Below, in pieces: positions 45,071-55,112 of a stretch of DNA of 63,267 nucleotides. The notes beneath the pieces were generated by a model. It was given only the letters and a program-made list of their open reading frames with translations, did not search any database and was not told the origin of the DNA. Each line of letters opens with the position of its first letter. Position 1 is the first letter of the stretch. This DNA comes from Planctomycetes bacterium GWF2_41_51 (GTDB lineage: Bacteria > Planctomycetota > Phycisphaerae > Sedimentisphaerales > UBA12454): assembly GCA_001825665.1 (NCBI GenBank), contig MHXZ01000076.1, positions 1 through 63,267 of the forward strand, read 5' to 3'. The translations under genes and the position numbers were made by a program.

Positions 45071-46399
45071 CTACGCCTGCTCTGTGGTTTGTGTTTGCGT
45101 CGGTGTTTCGATATAAACCTTTTCAATTGCTGTATTATCGACTTTTTTCCGCAAAAGGCAATAAATAACCGTCCCCGCAGAAAAATAATAACTCACCACA
45201 AACGCCATTATCAATCCCGCGATTATCAATATCTCAAAATGAACAACCGCCGATGCTATCGTCTGCGTCACAGGCCTGCTAACATCATCCATTGCTCCCA
45301 GAAAATTAAAATATTCCGGTTTGGGCCATATCGCATCCACCTTATCAAACTGCCGTCCCGCTTCGCTCTTCGAAAAGACCCCAAGCTGCAAAAACCACCT
45401 GCTCATCACCAGCATCACATACGCGAAAAGTCGTACAAACAGATAACACACCCCGCCATAAAAAGCCGCAAGTAGCGTATATAACCCAAGCCGCCACGGT
45501 CTCGAATAAACATAATTATACGACCTGCATATCGCATCGAACGTATCTGATTTATCAAATCCTATCGCCCCGAACATCAGGTTCAGGCTGGCCCCCGCCC
45601 ATATCGTCGTAAACGCCATCAGCCCGCCCGCAATAAGCACCAGCAGGAAAAACAACGCCATAATTAGTTCACCCGCATAAGGAATATTCGTCAGCAGCCC
45701 AATTACCCAAACTATCACAAATCCCAGCAGCGCAACCAACACAAGCGGCGCAGTCGGTGCACAGAATATCGGTATAAAATTTTTAATGGCAAATCCGATG
45801 CAGGTTCTCATCCCCGCTTTTTCATCTCTCGCAAATTGAAGTGCCGCACCTCTGCTTATCGCCCCACCCGCCAAAGCCAGCACAACGAATGATATCACAA
45901 GGAAAAATATTCCGTAAATCGTATGATATTTCAAAACCCATACACACGCCAAAATACAATTCGTCACCGCCGCAATAACCCTGTCGAACTTCAGATTCAA
46001 AAGGTAAACCACACCTTCATTAAAATTCGCTATGCAAAAGCTTGAAAAAACTTTAAAAACTCCAAGCATTTGACTTTTTTGCCTCTCCTTATAAGTCATG
46101 ATATAATTATCAACTCTTTCAGGATAACCAACGAAGCAATGCAGTTCCGTCGGCCACGCAGGCGAACCGCTCAGCGTAGATATCCTCAAATCAGCCTCCG
46201 AAATCCTGCCCGAAACCACCACCGTCTTATGAAAATCCATCACCCAGCCGGCAAGAAATATTATCATCAGTGCAAAAAATGCCGTCATAATCCTGCCCGG
46301 CTGAACCGCTATCTTGAACAGCTTGAAAATTTTGGGAAAAAGCAGGTTATCCATTTTGAACCCAGCCGCGCTTTCACTTTCCAAATTTTGCTCTGCCAT
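45071..46399 (-). CDS. Conserved hypothetical polytopic membrane protein
   Basis: A 442-residue protein with about seven membrane segments (first near 37-53, the others between 160 and 420) and a large non-membrane loop about 60-130. I recognise no enzymatic motif. LFKIAVQPGRIMTAFFALM near the start, and repeated Phe/Ala-rich helices, are the main features. It is 11 bases upstream of the CapD-like gene, so a surface-polysaccharide link is possible but unproven. Confidence 0.7.
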   Translation of the reverse strand: MAEQNLESESAAGFKMDNLLFPKIFKLFKIAVQPGRIMTAFFALMIIFLAGWVMDFHKTVVVSGRISEADLRISTLSGSPAWPTELHCFVGYPERVDNYIMTYKERQKSQMLGVFKVFSSFCIANFNEGVVYLLNLKFDRVIAAVTNCILACVWVLKYHTIYGIFFLVISFVVLALAGGAISRGAALQFARDEKAGMRTCIGFAIKNFIPIFCAPTAPLVLVALLGFVIVWVIGLLTNIPYAGELIMALFFLLVLIAGGLMAFTTIWAGASLNLMFGAIGFDKSDTFDAICRSYNYVYSRPWRLGLYTLLAAFYGGVCYLFVRLFAYVMLVMSRWFLQLGVFSKSEAGRQFDKVDAIWPKPEYFNFLGAMDDVSRPVTQTIASAVVHFEILIIAGLIMAFVVSYYFSAGTVIYCLLRKKVDNTAIEKVYIETPTQTQTTEQA

Positions 46400-46448
46400 C
46401 GATAATTCCTTAAACTAAAAAGATAAATATAATATACTCTTTTTTATC

Positions 46449-46652
46449 TTAATCCACTTTATTTTTTGAATTCTCCCCTTCCCCTTCCTCTTCATCAGTC
46501 TCCGGCACAGGTGATGATATCGTATAACCTTCCTCAAACCATTCGTTTAAATCAACAAGTTTACACCTCTCCGAGCAGAACGGAAAAAAACCACCTTTCT
46601 CATCTGTTTTAGGTTTCACCATTTTCCCGCATATTGGACATTTGAACTTCAT
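46449..46652 (-). CDS. yacG: YacG-like zinc-binding protein
   Basis: A 67-residue protein with KCPICGKMV and FCSERCKLVDLNEWFEEGY, the four-cysteine zinc site and WF motif of YacG. In E. coli YacG binds GyrB and inhibits gyrase. The tail is acidic (ETDEEEGEGEN). The frame is open to 46745, but Met at 46652 gives the normal family start. It is transcribed away from the unknown gene at 46768. Confidence 0.85.
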   Translation of the reverse strand: MKFKCPICGKMVKPKTDEKGGFFPFCSERCKLVDLNEWFEEGYTISSPVPETDEEEGEGENSKNKVD

Positions 46653-46767
46653 ACCATATATTATAATCGCAACTCTCCTTTTTTCCATCCCCAATTCTCT
46701 TGACGCCCCCTCCTTTTTTATATAAAAAGGGTCATAAATTGTCATTGCCTTGGGTTATATTTTTATT

Positions 46768-47550
46768 ATGCTTCATTATAGAGAACGAAAAAACCAGATA
46801 CACATTATAACCCTCGATGATGTGCTCGCCCGCGACATCGCCGACCGTCTCACAGACTCCCCGGACATCGCCCCCCGGCTAATCATCCCCCGCGCATACA
46901 CCCCCGAAGCAATCTTGAAATCCGCACGCGACACAACCGATTCGAGAATATTAATCATCGATGTCCGCACCCAGACCAAACCAAAACTCCAGCAGGCCCA
47001 CAGCGACATCGTAAGATTCAACCGTCCCGACCTGAACAATTACTGCCATACAGTCCTCATCGGCGACGGCCCCGCGACCTTCCTCCTCGAAAGCAAAGGC
47101 ATAAACGCCTTCCAGAAATATCTCGCCGATTTGAGAATCGACTACAGCCCCGCCGTCTTCTTCGGCAACCCGTTTCTCTATTACACTCACGATGAACTGC
47201 TCGAGCGAGCGATGTATCACAATAATGAACTTCCCGAAAAAATCCCCCAGCGTCTCGAAAAATATTTTAAAAAAGACATACCGATAAATACGATTTATGA
47301 ATATTTCCGAGCTGCCGGCGACACTGGCGAAGAAAAACTGAAAAAAAGAAAAACGCGCCGCCGCAAATTGAAGGACATCTATTTGAAGATGATTGCCCAG
47401 GATTTCCCTGACGACAAAGACCGCCTCGAAACCGCCCTGTCAAAACAAGGCTGCACCTTCCCCGGCGAAACCCTCAGATTAAATACATACCCGTTCTATT
47501 TCGAGGAATGGATCGCCGATTTACTTATCAAATCTCATTCTGCCGCATAA
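46768..47550 (+). CDS. Hypothetical protein, 260 residues
   Basis: I do not recognise this family. The first half reads as alternating strands and helices (HIITLDDVLARDIADRLTD, ILIIDVRTQTKPK, HTVLIGDGPATFLLES). The middle has a WLxxH-less YYTHDELLER stretch, and residues about 200-215 are very basic (KLKKRKTRRRKLKDIYL), which could bind nucleic acid. No signal peptide or membrane helix. The frame opens at a TTG at 46750, but the ATG at 46768 is a better start. It is divergent from yacG and followed by a weak hairpin (GAACA/TGTTC, about 47551-47581). Confidence 0.55.
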   Translation: MLHYRERKNQIHIITLDDVLARDIADRLTDSPDIAPRLIIPRAYTPEAILKSARDTTDSRILIIDVRTQTKPKLQQAHSDIVRFNRPDLNNYCHTVLIGDGPATFLLESKGINAFQKYLADLRIDYSPAVFFGNPFLYYTHDELLERAMYHNNELPEKIPQRLEKYFKKDIPINTIYEYFRAAGDTGEEKLKKRKTRRRKLKDIYLKMIAQDFPDDKDRLETALSKQGCTFPGETLRLNTYPFYFEEWIADLLIKSHSAA

Positions 47551-47613
47551 GAACACCCATTAAAAAGGGCCATAGATGTTCTTATAAAAGAAGTTTTTTA
47601 TTCTTAAATATTT

Positions 47614-50600
47614 TTATTCTGGATTATGGATATATATACGAAAATAAAAATGTACATTATGATTATACATCCCATCACCAGTATAAGCTTCTATTTTAAT
47701 ACTATGAAGGCCGGGTTCAATATAAAATGAATCATTCGGCACATGTCCTTCATCTTGGCATATTGATCTTCCTGGACATTGGTTTGCATTGTGCCCCAAA
47801 GTGTCTGAACAATCATTTTTATTCTCATCAGTTCCTGATATATATATTTTTAATTCTTCATCTAAATATATTTTACCAACATCTACATCTAAATTGCTTC
47901 CGTCTTCCCTTTCTGTAGTACCAACTACTTCCATGCTCATTAAATACGTACGTGGAAGGTCAATGTTAAAATCGATTGATCCGTATTGCGGATTATTATT
48001 TATTCCACCACAATTATGATCTTCCGAATCGTCGAAATTAATAGTTGCAGTAAAATTTAAATAATAGCCGCAGGTTGGAGGCATCCCATAAAGCCATCCG
48101 GGATTTTGACCGTCTAAGTTCTCCGTATATTCTGAAAAATCACTGGTTTTTATTCCTTGGCATTCAGGATCAAAAGGGGGTCCCCCGCTTTCCTCGATCC
48201 AAAATTCGCAATAATCAGGTATCCAATTCCAATTGATGTCTTTATCTGATACCGCATAATGATAGCCAATATCACGTCGATTTGTATCTATCTCCGCATT
48301 TTCAGGATCTGTTATCGTCGTTGGATCTGTTGTATATCCCCACATTGAACCGTTAATAGGATCCCCGCCATCAACTAAATTAGAATCCTGAGGCAAATAA
48401 AACCTGTCCTCGAAATCTTCCCATTCGTCATAAAAATCAGATGAATTAATTTGTGTTGTTCCTGCTATATAAGGCTGCCCTGAAAAATCATTGCTGCTTA
48501 ACGCATTGTAGGTATATTGACTGCCCCGCTTAAATGTTTTATGTCTTGTATTTTGATAAAAACCGTTATACTGCTCGATTAATGATGATGGTTTTGTCCA
48601 TGCATATTCAAAAATTCCGGCGGTTCCGGTATTTGTGAAAATACAATTTTTTGCCGTATAATTAACATCGGAATTTGATAGTATATACACACCATACAAT
48701 GAATTTCTATCAAAATTACAGTTTATTGCTTCAAAATCTGCGCCAAAGGCGTGATACATTCCTATCGTATTTCCAATAAATATACTATTTTGTGCTTTAT
48801 TAGATTGTAGACCGCGATAATTCAATTTAAAAATGTTATCGTGTGACGGATTATTAATTGCACCTCCCTGTATTCCATAGCCAAGGGCTATAAAATCGCA
48901 AAAACTAATTTCAGATTCAACATTGGATATGTTGACCGAACCATTGCCGATTGCTCTGTATTTTATATTTGCCCAACCTGCTTTGGCAACTCCTGAACTT
49001 ACATATTTTATCCTGTCTGATGCTAAGCCATTTGAAATAACTCTGGTTCCGCTAATTTGAGCTTCACTGGATATCGCCGTAACTACCCCAGGCATAATTG
49101 TTATAGTATGCCCTATAATATATATTCTGCTATTTGGTAGAAGTAAATAATCAACTCTTGGATGATGATACCCCATTGAAACTATTCCGCTGTCACAAGT
49201 ATTGAAATTAGGCTGCCATACTATATCACTGGACGCTGAAGCATATGAATTGATCAGATGGTCACTGCCGCTTACAGTATAAATACTCCAATTGTTCGGC
49301 TCTTCATAATAGTTTGATACATTGCCGTTACCCCCGTTTACTAATAATGCTCCGCCGCATGGATCATTATTCAGAAAGTACGAACCTAAATATGTATTTG
49401 AATCGAAAGGAGAAGTTATTAAATTTACATCCGTAGGGCTTGCTGTTCCGCTTTCCAAAAGTTGCGTACATTGGTAAAAAGCATTATTATTCTCTGTGCT
49501 CGGCCCATAAGAATAAATCCCATATGCAGCATTTTGTATTATGTTGTTCTTGATTACTGCAGTATGATTTCCTTCATTATATACAAAAATACCACTTCCA
49601 TCATTTAGAAATGATTGTGATCCTTTAATCGTATTGTTTGTAATTAAAATATTTACATCTGAAATGACTATGGGGTAAAAATAATCAACGTATATCCCAT
49701 TGTAATACAATACATTATCAATTAAGTTATTAGACACTGTAAGATTCCCCTCTGCATATTCGCCGGAAGAAGCCATAATGCCATAATAACCGCTATTATA
49801 AACGATATTATTTTTTATGGTTATATCGCCCGGTGCACTTGCATATGCACATATCCCGCTATTACTGTATCCAACCTTGCAAAACTCTATATGGCTGCTT
49901 GTATTTACATAAATACCTTCCCAGTCACCTATGGCCACTGGATTAGTATCAATAATCTCACCCATATTAGGATCACGATCGCTTGTAAATACAATATATG
50001 AATATGGCTCACCTTTGGCTATCAGTGTTCCATTCCACGCATCAATGTAATTTCCATTAATTGTATCACGCTGAAATTTAACAATCGTTCCAGGTTCAAT
50101 ATTTAGGGTTACCCCAGTATCCAAAGTCAAGGTAGATACAACATGATAAGTAGCATCTGCATACCATTCTTGATCCTCAGTTAAAGTTCCGCTTACATTG
50201 CGATAATCCCAAATAATCGGTAAACCTGCATTTTCAAGTTCAGAATATTTTAAACTCTCTACCAAATAATTCCTGCCGCTAACTTTCGTTATTTGCTTGT
50301 CTGCTTCTGTAAAAGGAGTTTTTTTGCCACCCTTAGTTGTTTCCAGTATTTTTGAACTTGCAAATTTGTGACTGATAAAACTTTTTCCATTCTTTGATTT
50401 TATGAATTTGATGTCATCCTTGCTTTTCACAGTTGCATTTATACTTTCTTTACAATCTGAATTAATTTCGGTATATAATGTTATCTCCGCATTTTTAAAA
50501 TCAAAACCTTTTGGCAATACCGGCTTGTTTTTGAAAATAACATTCTGATGAAAACCATCAGCAAGGGCTTCTATTTCTAAATCGATTCCCTTTCCAAAGG

Positions 50601-51171
50601 CATTTGGATATATTAGTTTATTATTATTTTCTGAATCTATATGTCCATTTACATTCGACTCAATAGAAGCAAAGGGTTTAACAATTTGCCCATCAGATAT
50701 TTTTATTGAATCTGCTCTTAGCTTCAGAGCCTCGCCATCGATGTTATAATAAAGATATGAATTTGCTGTCTTGCCAATCTCAAGAGAATAGTTAGCCTTA
50801 TCCATTACAAACCCGTTCTCGGTTTCTTTCCACGATGTATCTGTGATTTGCCAGCTATCATTGCAATCTTTATAACAGATACCGCAGCCTTTTTCTCTTA
50901 CAATAGATTTTACTTCAACAACATTTAGCTCATCCGTAAAAGGATCAATTTCTTCCTGCCATTTTGTTATTTCCCATACTCGGCTGTTTTTATCACGTTG
51001 TGAAATTTGCTCTTTCCAGACAGGTTCTTTAGCCAAATTTTCTTTAAATTGGCTGGTATGAGCTTTTGCAATAGTAAGCAGATATGCCGAATAACAGATG
51101 AAGCTTAAAATAAATAAAGGAATGATAAATTTAACAATGATTTTGCCTGTTTTAAGAATTGCCTTTGCCAT
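47614..51171 (-). CDS. Large secreted right-handed parallel beta-helix protein
   Basis: An 1185-residue exported protein with an N-terminal hydrophobic segment (about 12-32). After a poorly conserved region (about 35-310), VVSTLTLDTGVTLNIEPGTI starts a right-handed beta-helix with many coil repeats such as ITIKNNIVYNSGYYGIMASS, LTVSNNLIDNVLYYNGIYVD and ILITNNTIKGSQSF (NosD/polymorphic outer-membrane type). The C-terminal 150 residues form a separate beta-rich domain with six cysteines (NFDDSEDHNCGG, CSDTL, CPGRSICQDE). No PEP-CTERM tail is visible. GAAGGAGG precedes the ATG. The likely role is carbohydrate binding or cleavage, or adhesion. Confidence 0.8.
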   Translation of the reverse strand: MAKAILKTGKIIVKFIIPLFILSFICYSAYLLTIAKAHTSQFKENLAKEPVWKEQISQRDKNSRVWEITKWQEEIDPFTDELNVVEVKSIVREKGCGICYKDCNDSWQITDTSWKETENGFVMDKANYSLEIGKTANSYLYYNIDGEALKLRADSIKISDGQIVKPFASIESNVNGHIDSENNNKLIYPNAFGKGIDLEIEALADGFHQNVIFKNKPVLPKGFDFKNAEITLYTEINSDCKESINATVKSKDDIKFIKSKNGKSFISHKFASSKILETTKGGKKTPFTEADKQITKVSGRNYLVESLKYSELENAGLPIIWDYRNVSGTLTEDQEWYADATYHVVSTLTLDTGVTLNIEPGTIVKFQRDTINGNYIDAWNGTLIAKGEPYSYIVFTSDRDPNMGEIIDTNPVAIGDWEGIYVNTSSHIEFCKVGYSNSGICAYASAPGDITIKNNIVYNSGYYGIMASSGEYAEGNLTVSNNLIDNVLYYNGIYVDYFYPIVISDVNILITNNTIKGSQSFLNDGSGIFVYNEGNHTAVIKNNIIQNAAYGIYSYGPSTENNNAFYQCTQLLESGTASPTDVNLITSPFDSNTYLGSYFLNNDPCGGALLVNGGNGNVSNYYEEPNNWSIYTVSGSDHLINSYASASSDIVWQPNFNTCDSGIVSMGYHHPRVDYLLLPNSRIYIIGHTITIMPGVVTAISSEAQISGTRVISNGLASDRIKYVSSGVAKAGWANIKYRAIGNGSVNISNVESEISFCDFIALGYGIQGGAINNPSHDNIFKLNYRGLQSNKAQNSIFIGNTIGMYHAFGADFEAINCNFDRNSLYGVYILSNSDVNYTAKNCIFTNTGTAGIFEYAWTKPSSLIEQYNGFYQNTRHKTFKRGSQYTYNALSSNDFSGQPYIAGTTQINSSDFYDEWEDFEDRFYLPQDSNLVDGGDPINGSMWGYTTDPTTITDPENAEIDTNRRDIGYHYAVSDKDINWNWIPDYCEFWIEESGGPPFDPECQGIKTSDFSEYTENLDGQNPGWLYGMPPTCGYYLNFTATINFDDSEDHNCGGINNNPQYGSIDFNIDLPRTYLMSMEVVGTTEREDGSNLDVDVGKIYLDEELKIYISGTDENKNDCSDTLGHNANQCPGRSICQDEGHVPNDSFYIEPGLHSIKIEAYTGDGMYNHNVHFYFRIYIHNPE

Positions 51172-51245
51172 TTTTGGCCTCCTTCAAAAAATACTCCAAT
51201 TATCTCTCTCTGTGCGATTTGCCCTTGGATACTTTTGCCGACTTT

Positions 51246-51273
51246 ATTATATTTCCTCTTTAGCTTAGTTCAA
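51246..51273 (-). promoter_or_regulatory. Promoter of the beta-helix gene
   Basis: On the minus strand TTGAAC (complement of 51268-51273) and TATAAT (complement of 51246-51251) are 16 bases apart. The transcript would start near 51239 with a leader of about 68 bases and a strong Shine-Dalgarno site (complement of 51178-51185). Confidence 0.65.
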
Positions 51274-51656
51274 CTAAAAAAATATAATTCATCCAGTACC
51301 ACGTAAAATTCTAAATTTTTATGCTGCGCAATCCTTACAAACAAACCAAATTGCGTCAAAAGTAGACTATTAAAGACCCTGAACCTCTACAGAAAACGCT
51401 TCATTTTGACATACTTTTCACACCATTTTTTCAAAATTCCGTGCAAATCCGTGCAATCCGTGGTTAATTTTTCGATTTTTAGCAAATTCGTCCTAACTGC
51501 GTAATCATCAACGAGTTATCGTTTTAAAATCGCTCATAACTCCTTATTTTACGTTGAATCGGCGCCTTTGCTGATTATCTTTTCTGCCCTCATTTTTACA
51601 CTAATAACGAGGTTTTTCGCTAATCCGCGCAAGTCGTTGGAGCCGCCTTAACGATT
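51274..51656. other. Gene-free stretch between the haem operon and the beta-helix gene
   Basis: No open frame of substance. It contains a GTG-phrase repeat (three copies of ATCCGTG, 51438-51472), and the inverted repeat GAGTTAT (51513-51519) / ATAACTC (51536-51542) around CGTTTTAAAATCG. That dyad lies downstream of the ahbD-like gene and lacks a T-run. I see no convincing terminator for the haem operon. Confidence 0.5.
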
Positions 51657-53195
51657 TTAAATTTTGATTTCTTTTAACGACTTTACTGTTGGCAGAATTT
51701 CCAGATCCTCGATACCGAACTCACCAATAAATTCCCCGACTATATCATGGATTTGCATATTATCCTGAGCATGAATCATCGCATAAAGATTGTAAGGCCA
51801 ATGACTTAGCACCTCACGTTCGTAGCAATGGCTCACCTGCGGCAAACCGCACAAATATTTCGCCGCCGCTTCCAGAACATCCCCATCCGCCCTGCAGCAA
51901 ACCATCGCATTATAATTTTCTGGCGGGTTATGCCTCTTGATTGCTGCTGAATCGATTTTATGCCGTTTACTCGCCGGAAACGAATGAAATTGCGTATTGA
52001 ATCTCAGCGAAAGATTATCCAAAATTTTATCTATCTCATTGTCATCACTCGCTTTAAGAGTAAACCATAAATTATAATGATGTTTCCGCAGATAATTATG
52101 CGAAACATTCGCGATAGCGTTTACCTCATTTGCAGCATTAGAAATTTCATCTTCCTCGATATGCGCACCTATAAGCGTGCTTACAAGCCGGTTATAACTG
52201 CATAAAGGATCAGAACTTAGATAATCGCCGCTTTGAGCAAAAGCCCTCGCCCGACATCCGCCGCAGATTTCGATAAATTTGCAGCGTTCACATTTCCCGC
52301 TGAATTTTTTCAGCCTGATTGAATTCAGAAAATCAGATTTTTCCCATATTGAGCCGAAATCCCCCGCCTGCAAAACATTCCCCGCCGAAATTTTCAAAAA
52401 TCCGCACGTCTGCACATCCCCTTCATAACTTATGAACGCAAAATCACTTGCGGCAAGACACCCAAACGCTTTTTTCTTCGATTCAGGATTTCTCTCTTTG
52501 AAGACCGCCGCAAACCTCGGCGCACAGGTGAACCGCACATCGATTTTGCTATTGGCTTTCAACTCCGCCGCCATTCTCAACGTTTTCTCATATTCTTTCG
52601 ATGAAAGCGCGATATCCGAAAGCCCTTTCCCCCTTCCAGCAGGAACCAGCATAAAAGGATTGAAACAATACGCTCCCAAATCTTCCGCCAATTTTGCCAA
52701 TTCGCCTAATTTATCAGCATTAAGTTTTGTTACAGTGGTATTGATTTGGAATTTCAATCCGGCTTTTTTCGCAATCTCAATTGCCGCAAGGGTTTGCGCG
52801 TATGCGCCTTCTGTCTGCCTGAAATTATCATGCACCTTTTCATCATTCGAATCCAGCGAAAACGAAAGCGTCAAAACTCCTGATTTCTTCAATTTTTCCG
52901 CTTTTTCAGCATCGAAATCATACCCGCAGGTTGCAACGGAAACGACCAATCCGCTTGAATGGGCATAATCTATCAATTCAAATATATCCGCTCTCTCAAA
53001 AGGTTCGCCACCCGTGAAAATCAATACGCACCGGTTATAATCCGCAACTGCTTTTATAATCTTTTTGCATTGTTCGGTCGAAAGATCGTTTGAAAAACCT
53101 GTTTCTGCCGATGCCCTGCAATGCACACATTTCATTTTGCATTTTCGTGTAATTTCAAACGCAATGATGCGCGGCCGTTTTATTTCGATATCCAT
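51657..53195 (-). CDS. ahbD: Haem synthase AhbD fused to two siroheme-decarboxylase-like (AhbA/AhbB) RAM domains
   Basis: A 512-residue fusion. Residues 1-330 are a radical-SAM/SPASM enzyme: CKMKCVHC is the CxxxCxxC cluster motif, [15 protein letters not shown] the GGEP motif, and [18 protein letters not shown] plus SSDPLC hold the auxiliary cluster. This matches AhbD, which oxidatively decarboxylates Fe-coproporphyrin III to haem b. Residues about 339-415 ([12 protein letters not shown]...[19 protein letters not shown]) and about 420-512 ([11 protein letters not shown]...[22 protein letters not shown]) resemble the ligand-binding RAM domains of AhbA and AhbB, without their helix-turn-helix parts. 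One chain may therefore cover the first and last Ahb steps. The start overlaps hemB by 16 bases. Confidence 0.85.
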   Translation of the reverse strand: MDIEIKRPRIIAFEITRKCKMKCVHCRASAETGFSNDLSTEQCKKIIKAVADYNRCVLIFTGGEPFERADIFELIDYAHSSGLVVSVATCGYDFDAEKAEKLKKSGVLTLSFSLDSNDEKVHDNFRQTEGAYAQTLAAIEIAKKAGLKFQINTTVTKLNADKLGELAKLAEDLGAYCFNPFMLVPAGRGKGLSDIALSSKEYEKTLRMAAELKANSKIDVRFTCAPRFAAVFKERNPESKKKAFGCLAASDFAFISYEGDVQTCGFLKISAGNVLQAGDFGSIWEKSDFLNSIRLKKFSGKCERCKFIEICGGCRARAFAQSGDYLSSDPLCSYNRLVSTLIGAHIEEDEISNAANEVNAIANVSHNYLRKHHYNLWFTLKASDDNEIDKILDNLSLRFNTQFHSFPASKRHKIDSAAIKRHNPPENYNAMVCCRADGDVLEAAAKYLCGLPQVSHCYEREVLSHWPYNLYAMIHAQDNMQIHDIVGEFIGEFGIEDLEILPTVKSLKEIKI

Positions 53196-54154
53196 TTGAC
53201 CGCCTCTTTAGCGAAATAGGTTATGATTATATCCGCACCCGCACGTTTAATTGCGTACAATGACTCCAATATCGCGGCTTTTCTGTCAATCAGATTCTCC
53301 TTTGCCGCGGCATTTATCATCATATATTCCCCGCTGACCTGGTACGCCGCGATTGGCACATCGAACCGCTGTTTCGCCTGATAAATAATATCCAGGTAAG
53401 GAATCGCAGGCTTTACCATCACGATATCCGCCCCCTCTGCAATATCGAGTTCAATTTCCCGCATTGCCTGTTTCGCTGATGCCGCAATATCCATCTGGTA
53501 TGATTTTCTATCCCCAAACGCCGGTGCCGATTCCGCCGCTTCCCGAAAAGGCCCGTAAAAAGCCGAAGCATACTTTGCCGAATAAGCCATAATCGCCGTA
53601 TCGACAAAATTGTTTTCATCAAGCGTTTTTCTGATAGCCACAACTCTGCCGTCCATCATATCCGATGGCGCTACCATATCCGCTCCCGCCTTTGCGTGCG
53701 AAAGCGAAATCTTTGAGATTATTTCACAGCTCGCATCATTATCAATTTTATTATCTTTTATCAAACCGCAATGCCCAGTATCTGTATAAGCGCACAGGCA
53801 TACATCCGTTATCACGAGCAAGTCAGGCACTGCATTTTTAATATTTCTAATCGCCTGTCCAACTGCCGAATTATCATCGAAAGCCTCCGACCCGGTAGAA
53901 TCTTTCTTTTCAGGAACACCGAAAAGCAGAACCGCTGGAATCCCGAGTTCATAAATTTTCTGAGCCATCGCGGCAGCGGCATCCGGCGAATAATGAAAAC
54001 AATCCGTCATCGATTCGATTGGTTTTTTAATTCCCTTCCCCGGACAGACAAACAAAGGATAAACAAAATTATCGGCAGACAGACTAATTCCCCTGACGAG
54101 CCGCCTCATAGATTCGTTTTTTCTAAGCCTTCGCATTCTGATTGGCAAATTCAT
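53180..54154 (-). CDS. hemB: Delta-aminolevulinic acid dehydratase (porphobilinogen synthase)
   Basis: HemB, 324 residues from the chosen start. It joins two 5-aminolevulinate molecules into porphobilinogen. The N-terminus [16 protein letters not shown] is standard. [14 protein letters not shown] has the three cysteines of a zinc-type active site. The Schiff-base lysines are in [15 protein letters not shown] and [12 protein letters not shown]. An in-frame Met at 54166 exists; the one at 54154 gives the usual start. It overlaps ahbC at its front by 32 bases and the ahbD fusion at its end by 16. Confidence 0.96.
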   Translation of the reverse strand: MNLPIRMRRLRKNESMRRLVRGISLSADNFVYPLFVCPGKGIKKPIESMTDCFHYSPDAAAAMAQKIYELGIPAVLLFGVPEKKDSTGSEAFDDNSAVGQAIRNIKNAVPDLLVITDVCLCAYTDTGHCGLIKDNKIDNDASCEIISKISLSHAKAGADMVAPSDMMDGRVVAIRKTLDENNFVDTAIMAYSAKYASAFYGPFREAAESAPAFGDRKSYQMDIAASAKQAMREIELDIAEGADIVMVKPAIPYLDIIYQAKQRFDVPIAAYQVSGEYMMINAAAKENLIDRKAAILESLYAIKRAGADIIITYFAKEAVKWISK

Positions 54155-55112
54155 TTGAATTCTCACAGGTTTCTAAAATTTCCGACATACTATTTTCTTT
54201 TAAATTTCCAAGCAGACAATCCTGCCGGAACTGGTCAGGATGAACATTCCCAAAAGCATCAACAGCAAAAATTCTCTTCCCTATTTTATTGCCCCCAAAT
54301 TGCTCAAGCAATCGAAAACTTTTTTCATAGAAAGACGATTTCTCCTCCTTCAGCCTGTTCAGAATAAATTCTCCATCGCCGCAATTGCCTACTGTAAAAA
54401 CTTCACAAACCCCTTTCGATGCGTATTGCTTCGCGCAATCGAGTATTCCATCCAAAGCCTGCCTTAACTGCCCTTCGCTGCATTTCAAATTATTTTTCGC
54501 CGCCTGCCCGACAGCGACTAAATGATAAAAACAAATTCTCGAGACACTCAAATCACTCGCCAAAGAAAATATTTCATTAATCTGATTATAGTTGCGATTA
54601 GTAATCGTAAATCTGATTCCCGTTTTCAACTTCGCTTTCTTACAGGCTTTAATTCCGTTTATCGCTGCTTTAAAACCGCCCGCAACGCCTCGAAATTCAT
54701 CGTGCGTCTTTTCCGTTCCGTCAATCGAAACACCTGCATAACTTACACCGGTATCGACAAGTTTTTTAGCTGTTGCCGCGTCTATCAAACTTCCATTCGT
54801 AGAAAGAACCGTCCGCAAACCGAGTCTCCTCGAAAAATCCAGAAGCTCGAACAAATCATCCCTCTCCAGCGGCTCTCCCCCGCTGAAAAGAACAGCCGCG
54901 CAGTTAATTTCCGCAAGCTGCTTCAATAATTCTTTAGCTTCTTTCGTATCTAATTCTTTTCCATTCAAACTATTTTTGCTGTAGCAGTGCAGACAGTTCA
55001 GACTGCATTTTTTCGTGCAGTTATAAACAACCACAGGCCCGCCCATTGAGCCGAAATGGAATCTGTCTGAAGAATTTTCAATACCGCAATATAATCTTGA
55101 AATGTTAATCAC
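54123..55112 (-). CDS. ahbC: AhbC-type radical SAM enzyme, short C-terminus
   Basis: A 329-residue radical-SAM protein with the AhbC-like start [16 protein letters not shown], then [14 protein letters not shown] (CxxxCxxC), [16 protein letters not shown] and [15 protein letters not shown]. AhbC converts 12,18-didecarboxysiroheme to Fe-coproporphyrin III. Family members usually continue for another 50-60 residues with a Cys-rich CGxC...CGG auxiliary cluster segment. Here the protein stops after [15 protein letters not shown] and [11 protein letters not shown], overlapping hemB by 32 bases or more. It may be naturally short, or truncated by the overlap. It overlaps cobA-hemD by 4 bases. Confidence 0.82.
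   Translation of the reverse strand: MINISRLYCGIENSSDRFHFGSMGGPVVVYNCTKKCSLNCLHCYSKNSLNGKELDTKEAKELLKQLAEINCAAVLFSGGEPLERDDLFELLDFSRRLGLRTVLSTNGSLIDAATAKKLVDTGVSYAGVSIDGTEKTHDEFRGVAGGFKAAINGIKACKKAKLKTGIRFTITNRNYNQINEIFSLASDLSVSRICFYHLVAVGQAAKNNLKCSEGQLRQALDGILDCAKQYASKGVCEVFTVGNCGDGEFILNRLKEEKSSFYEKSFRLLEQFGGNKIGKRIFAVDAFGNVHPDQFRQDCLLGNLKENSMSEILETCENSNEFANQNAKA

Noticed and set aside
51274-51656. A hidden small gene or RNA in the gap downstream of the haem operon
   Set aside because: No frame with a ribosome site, no conserved-looking structure apart from one short dyad and a GTG-phrase repeat.
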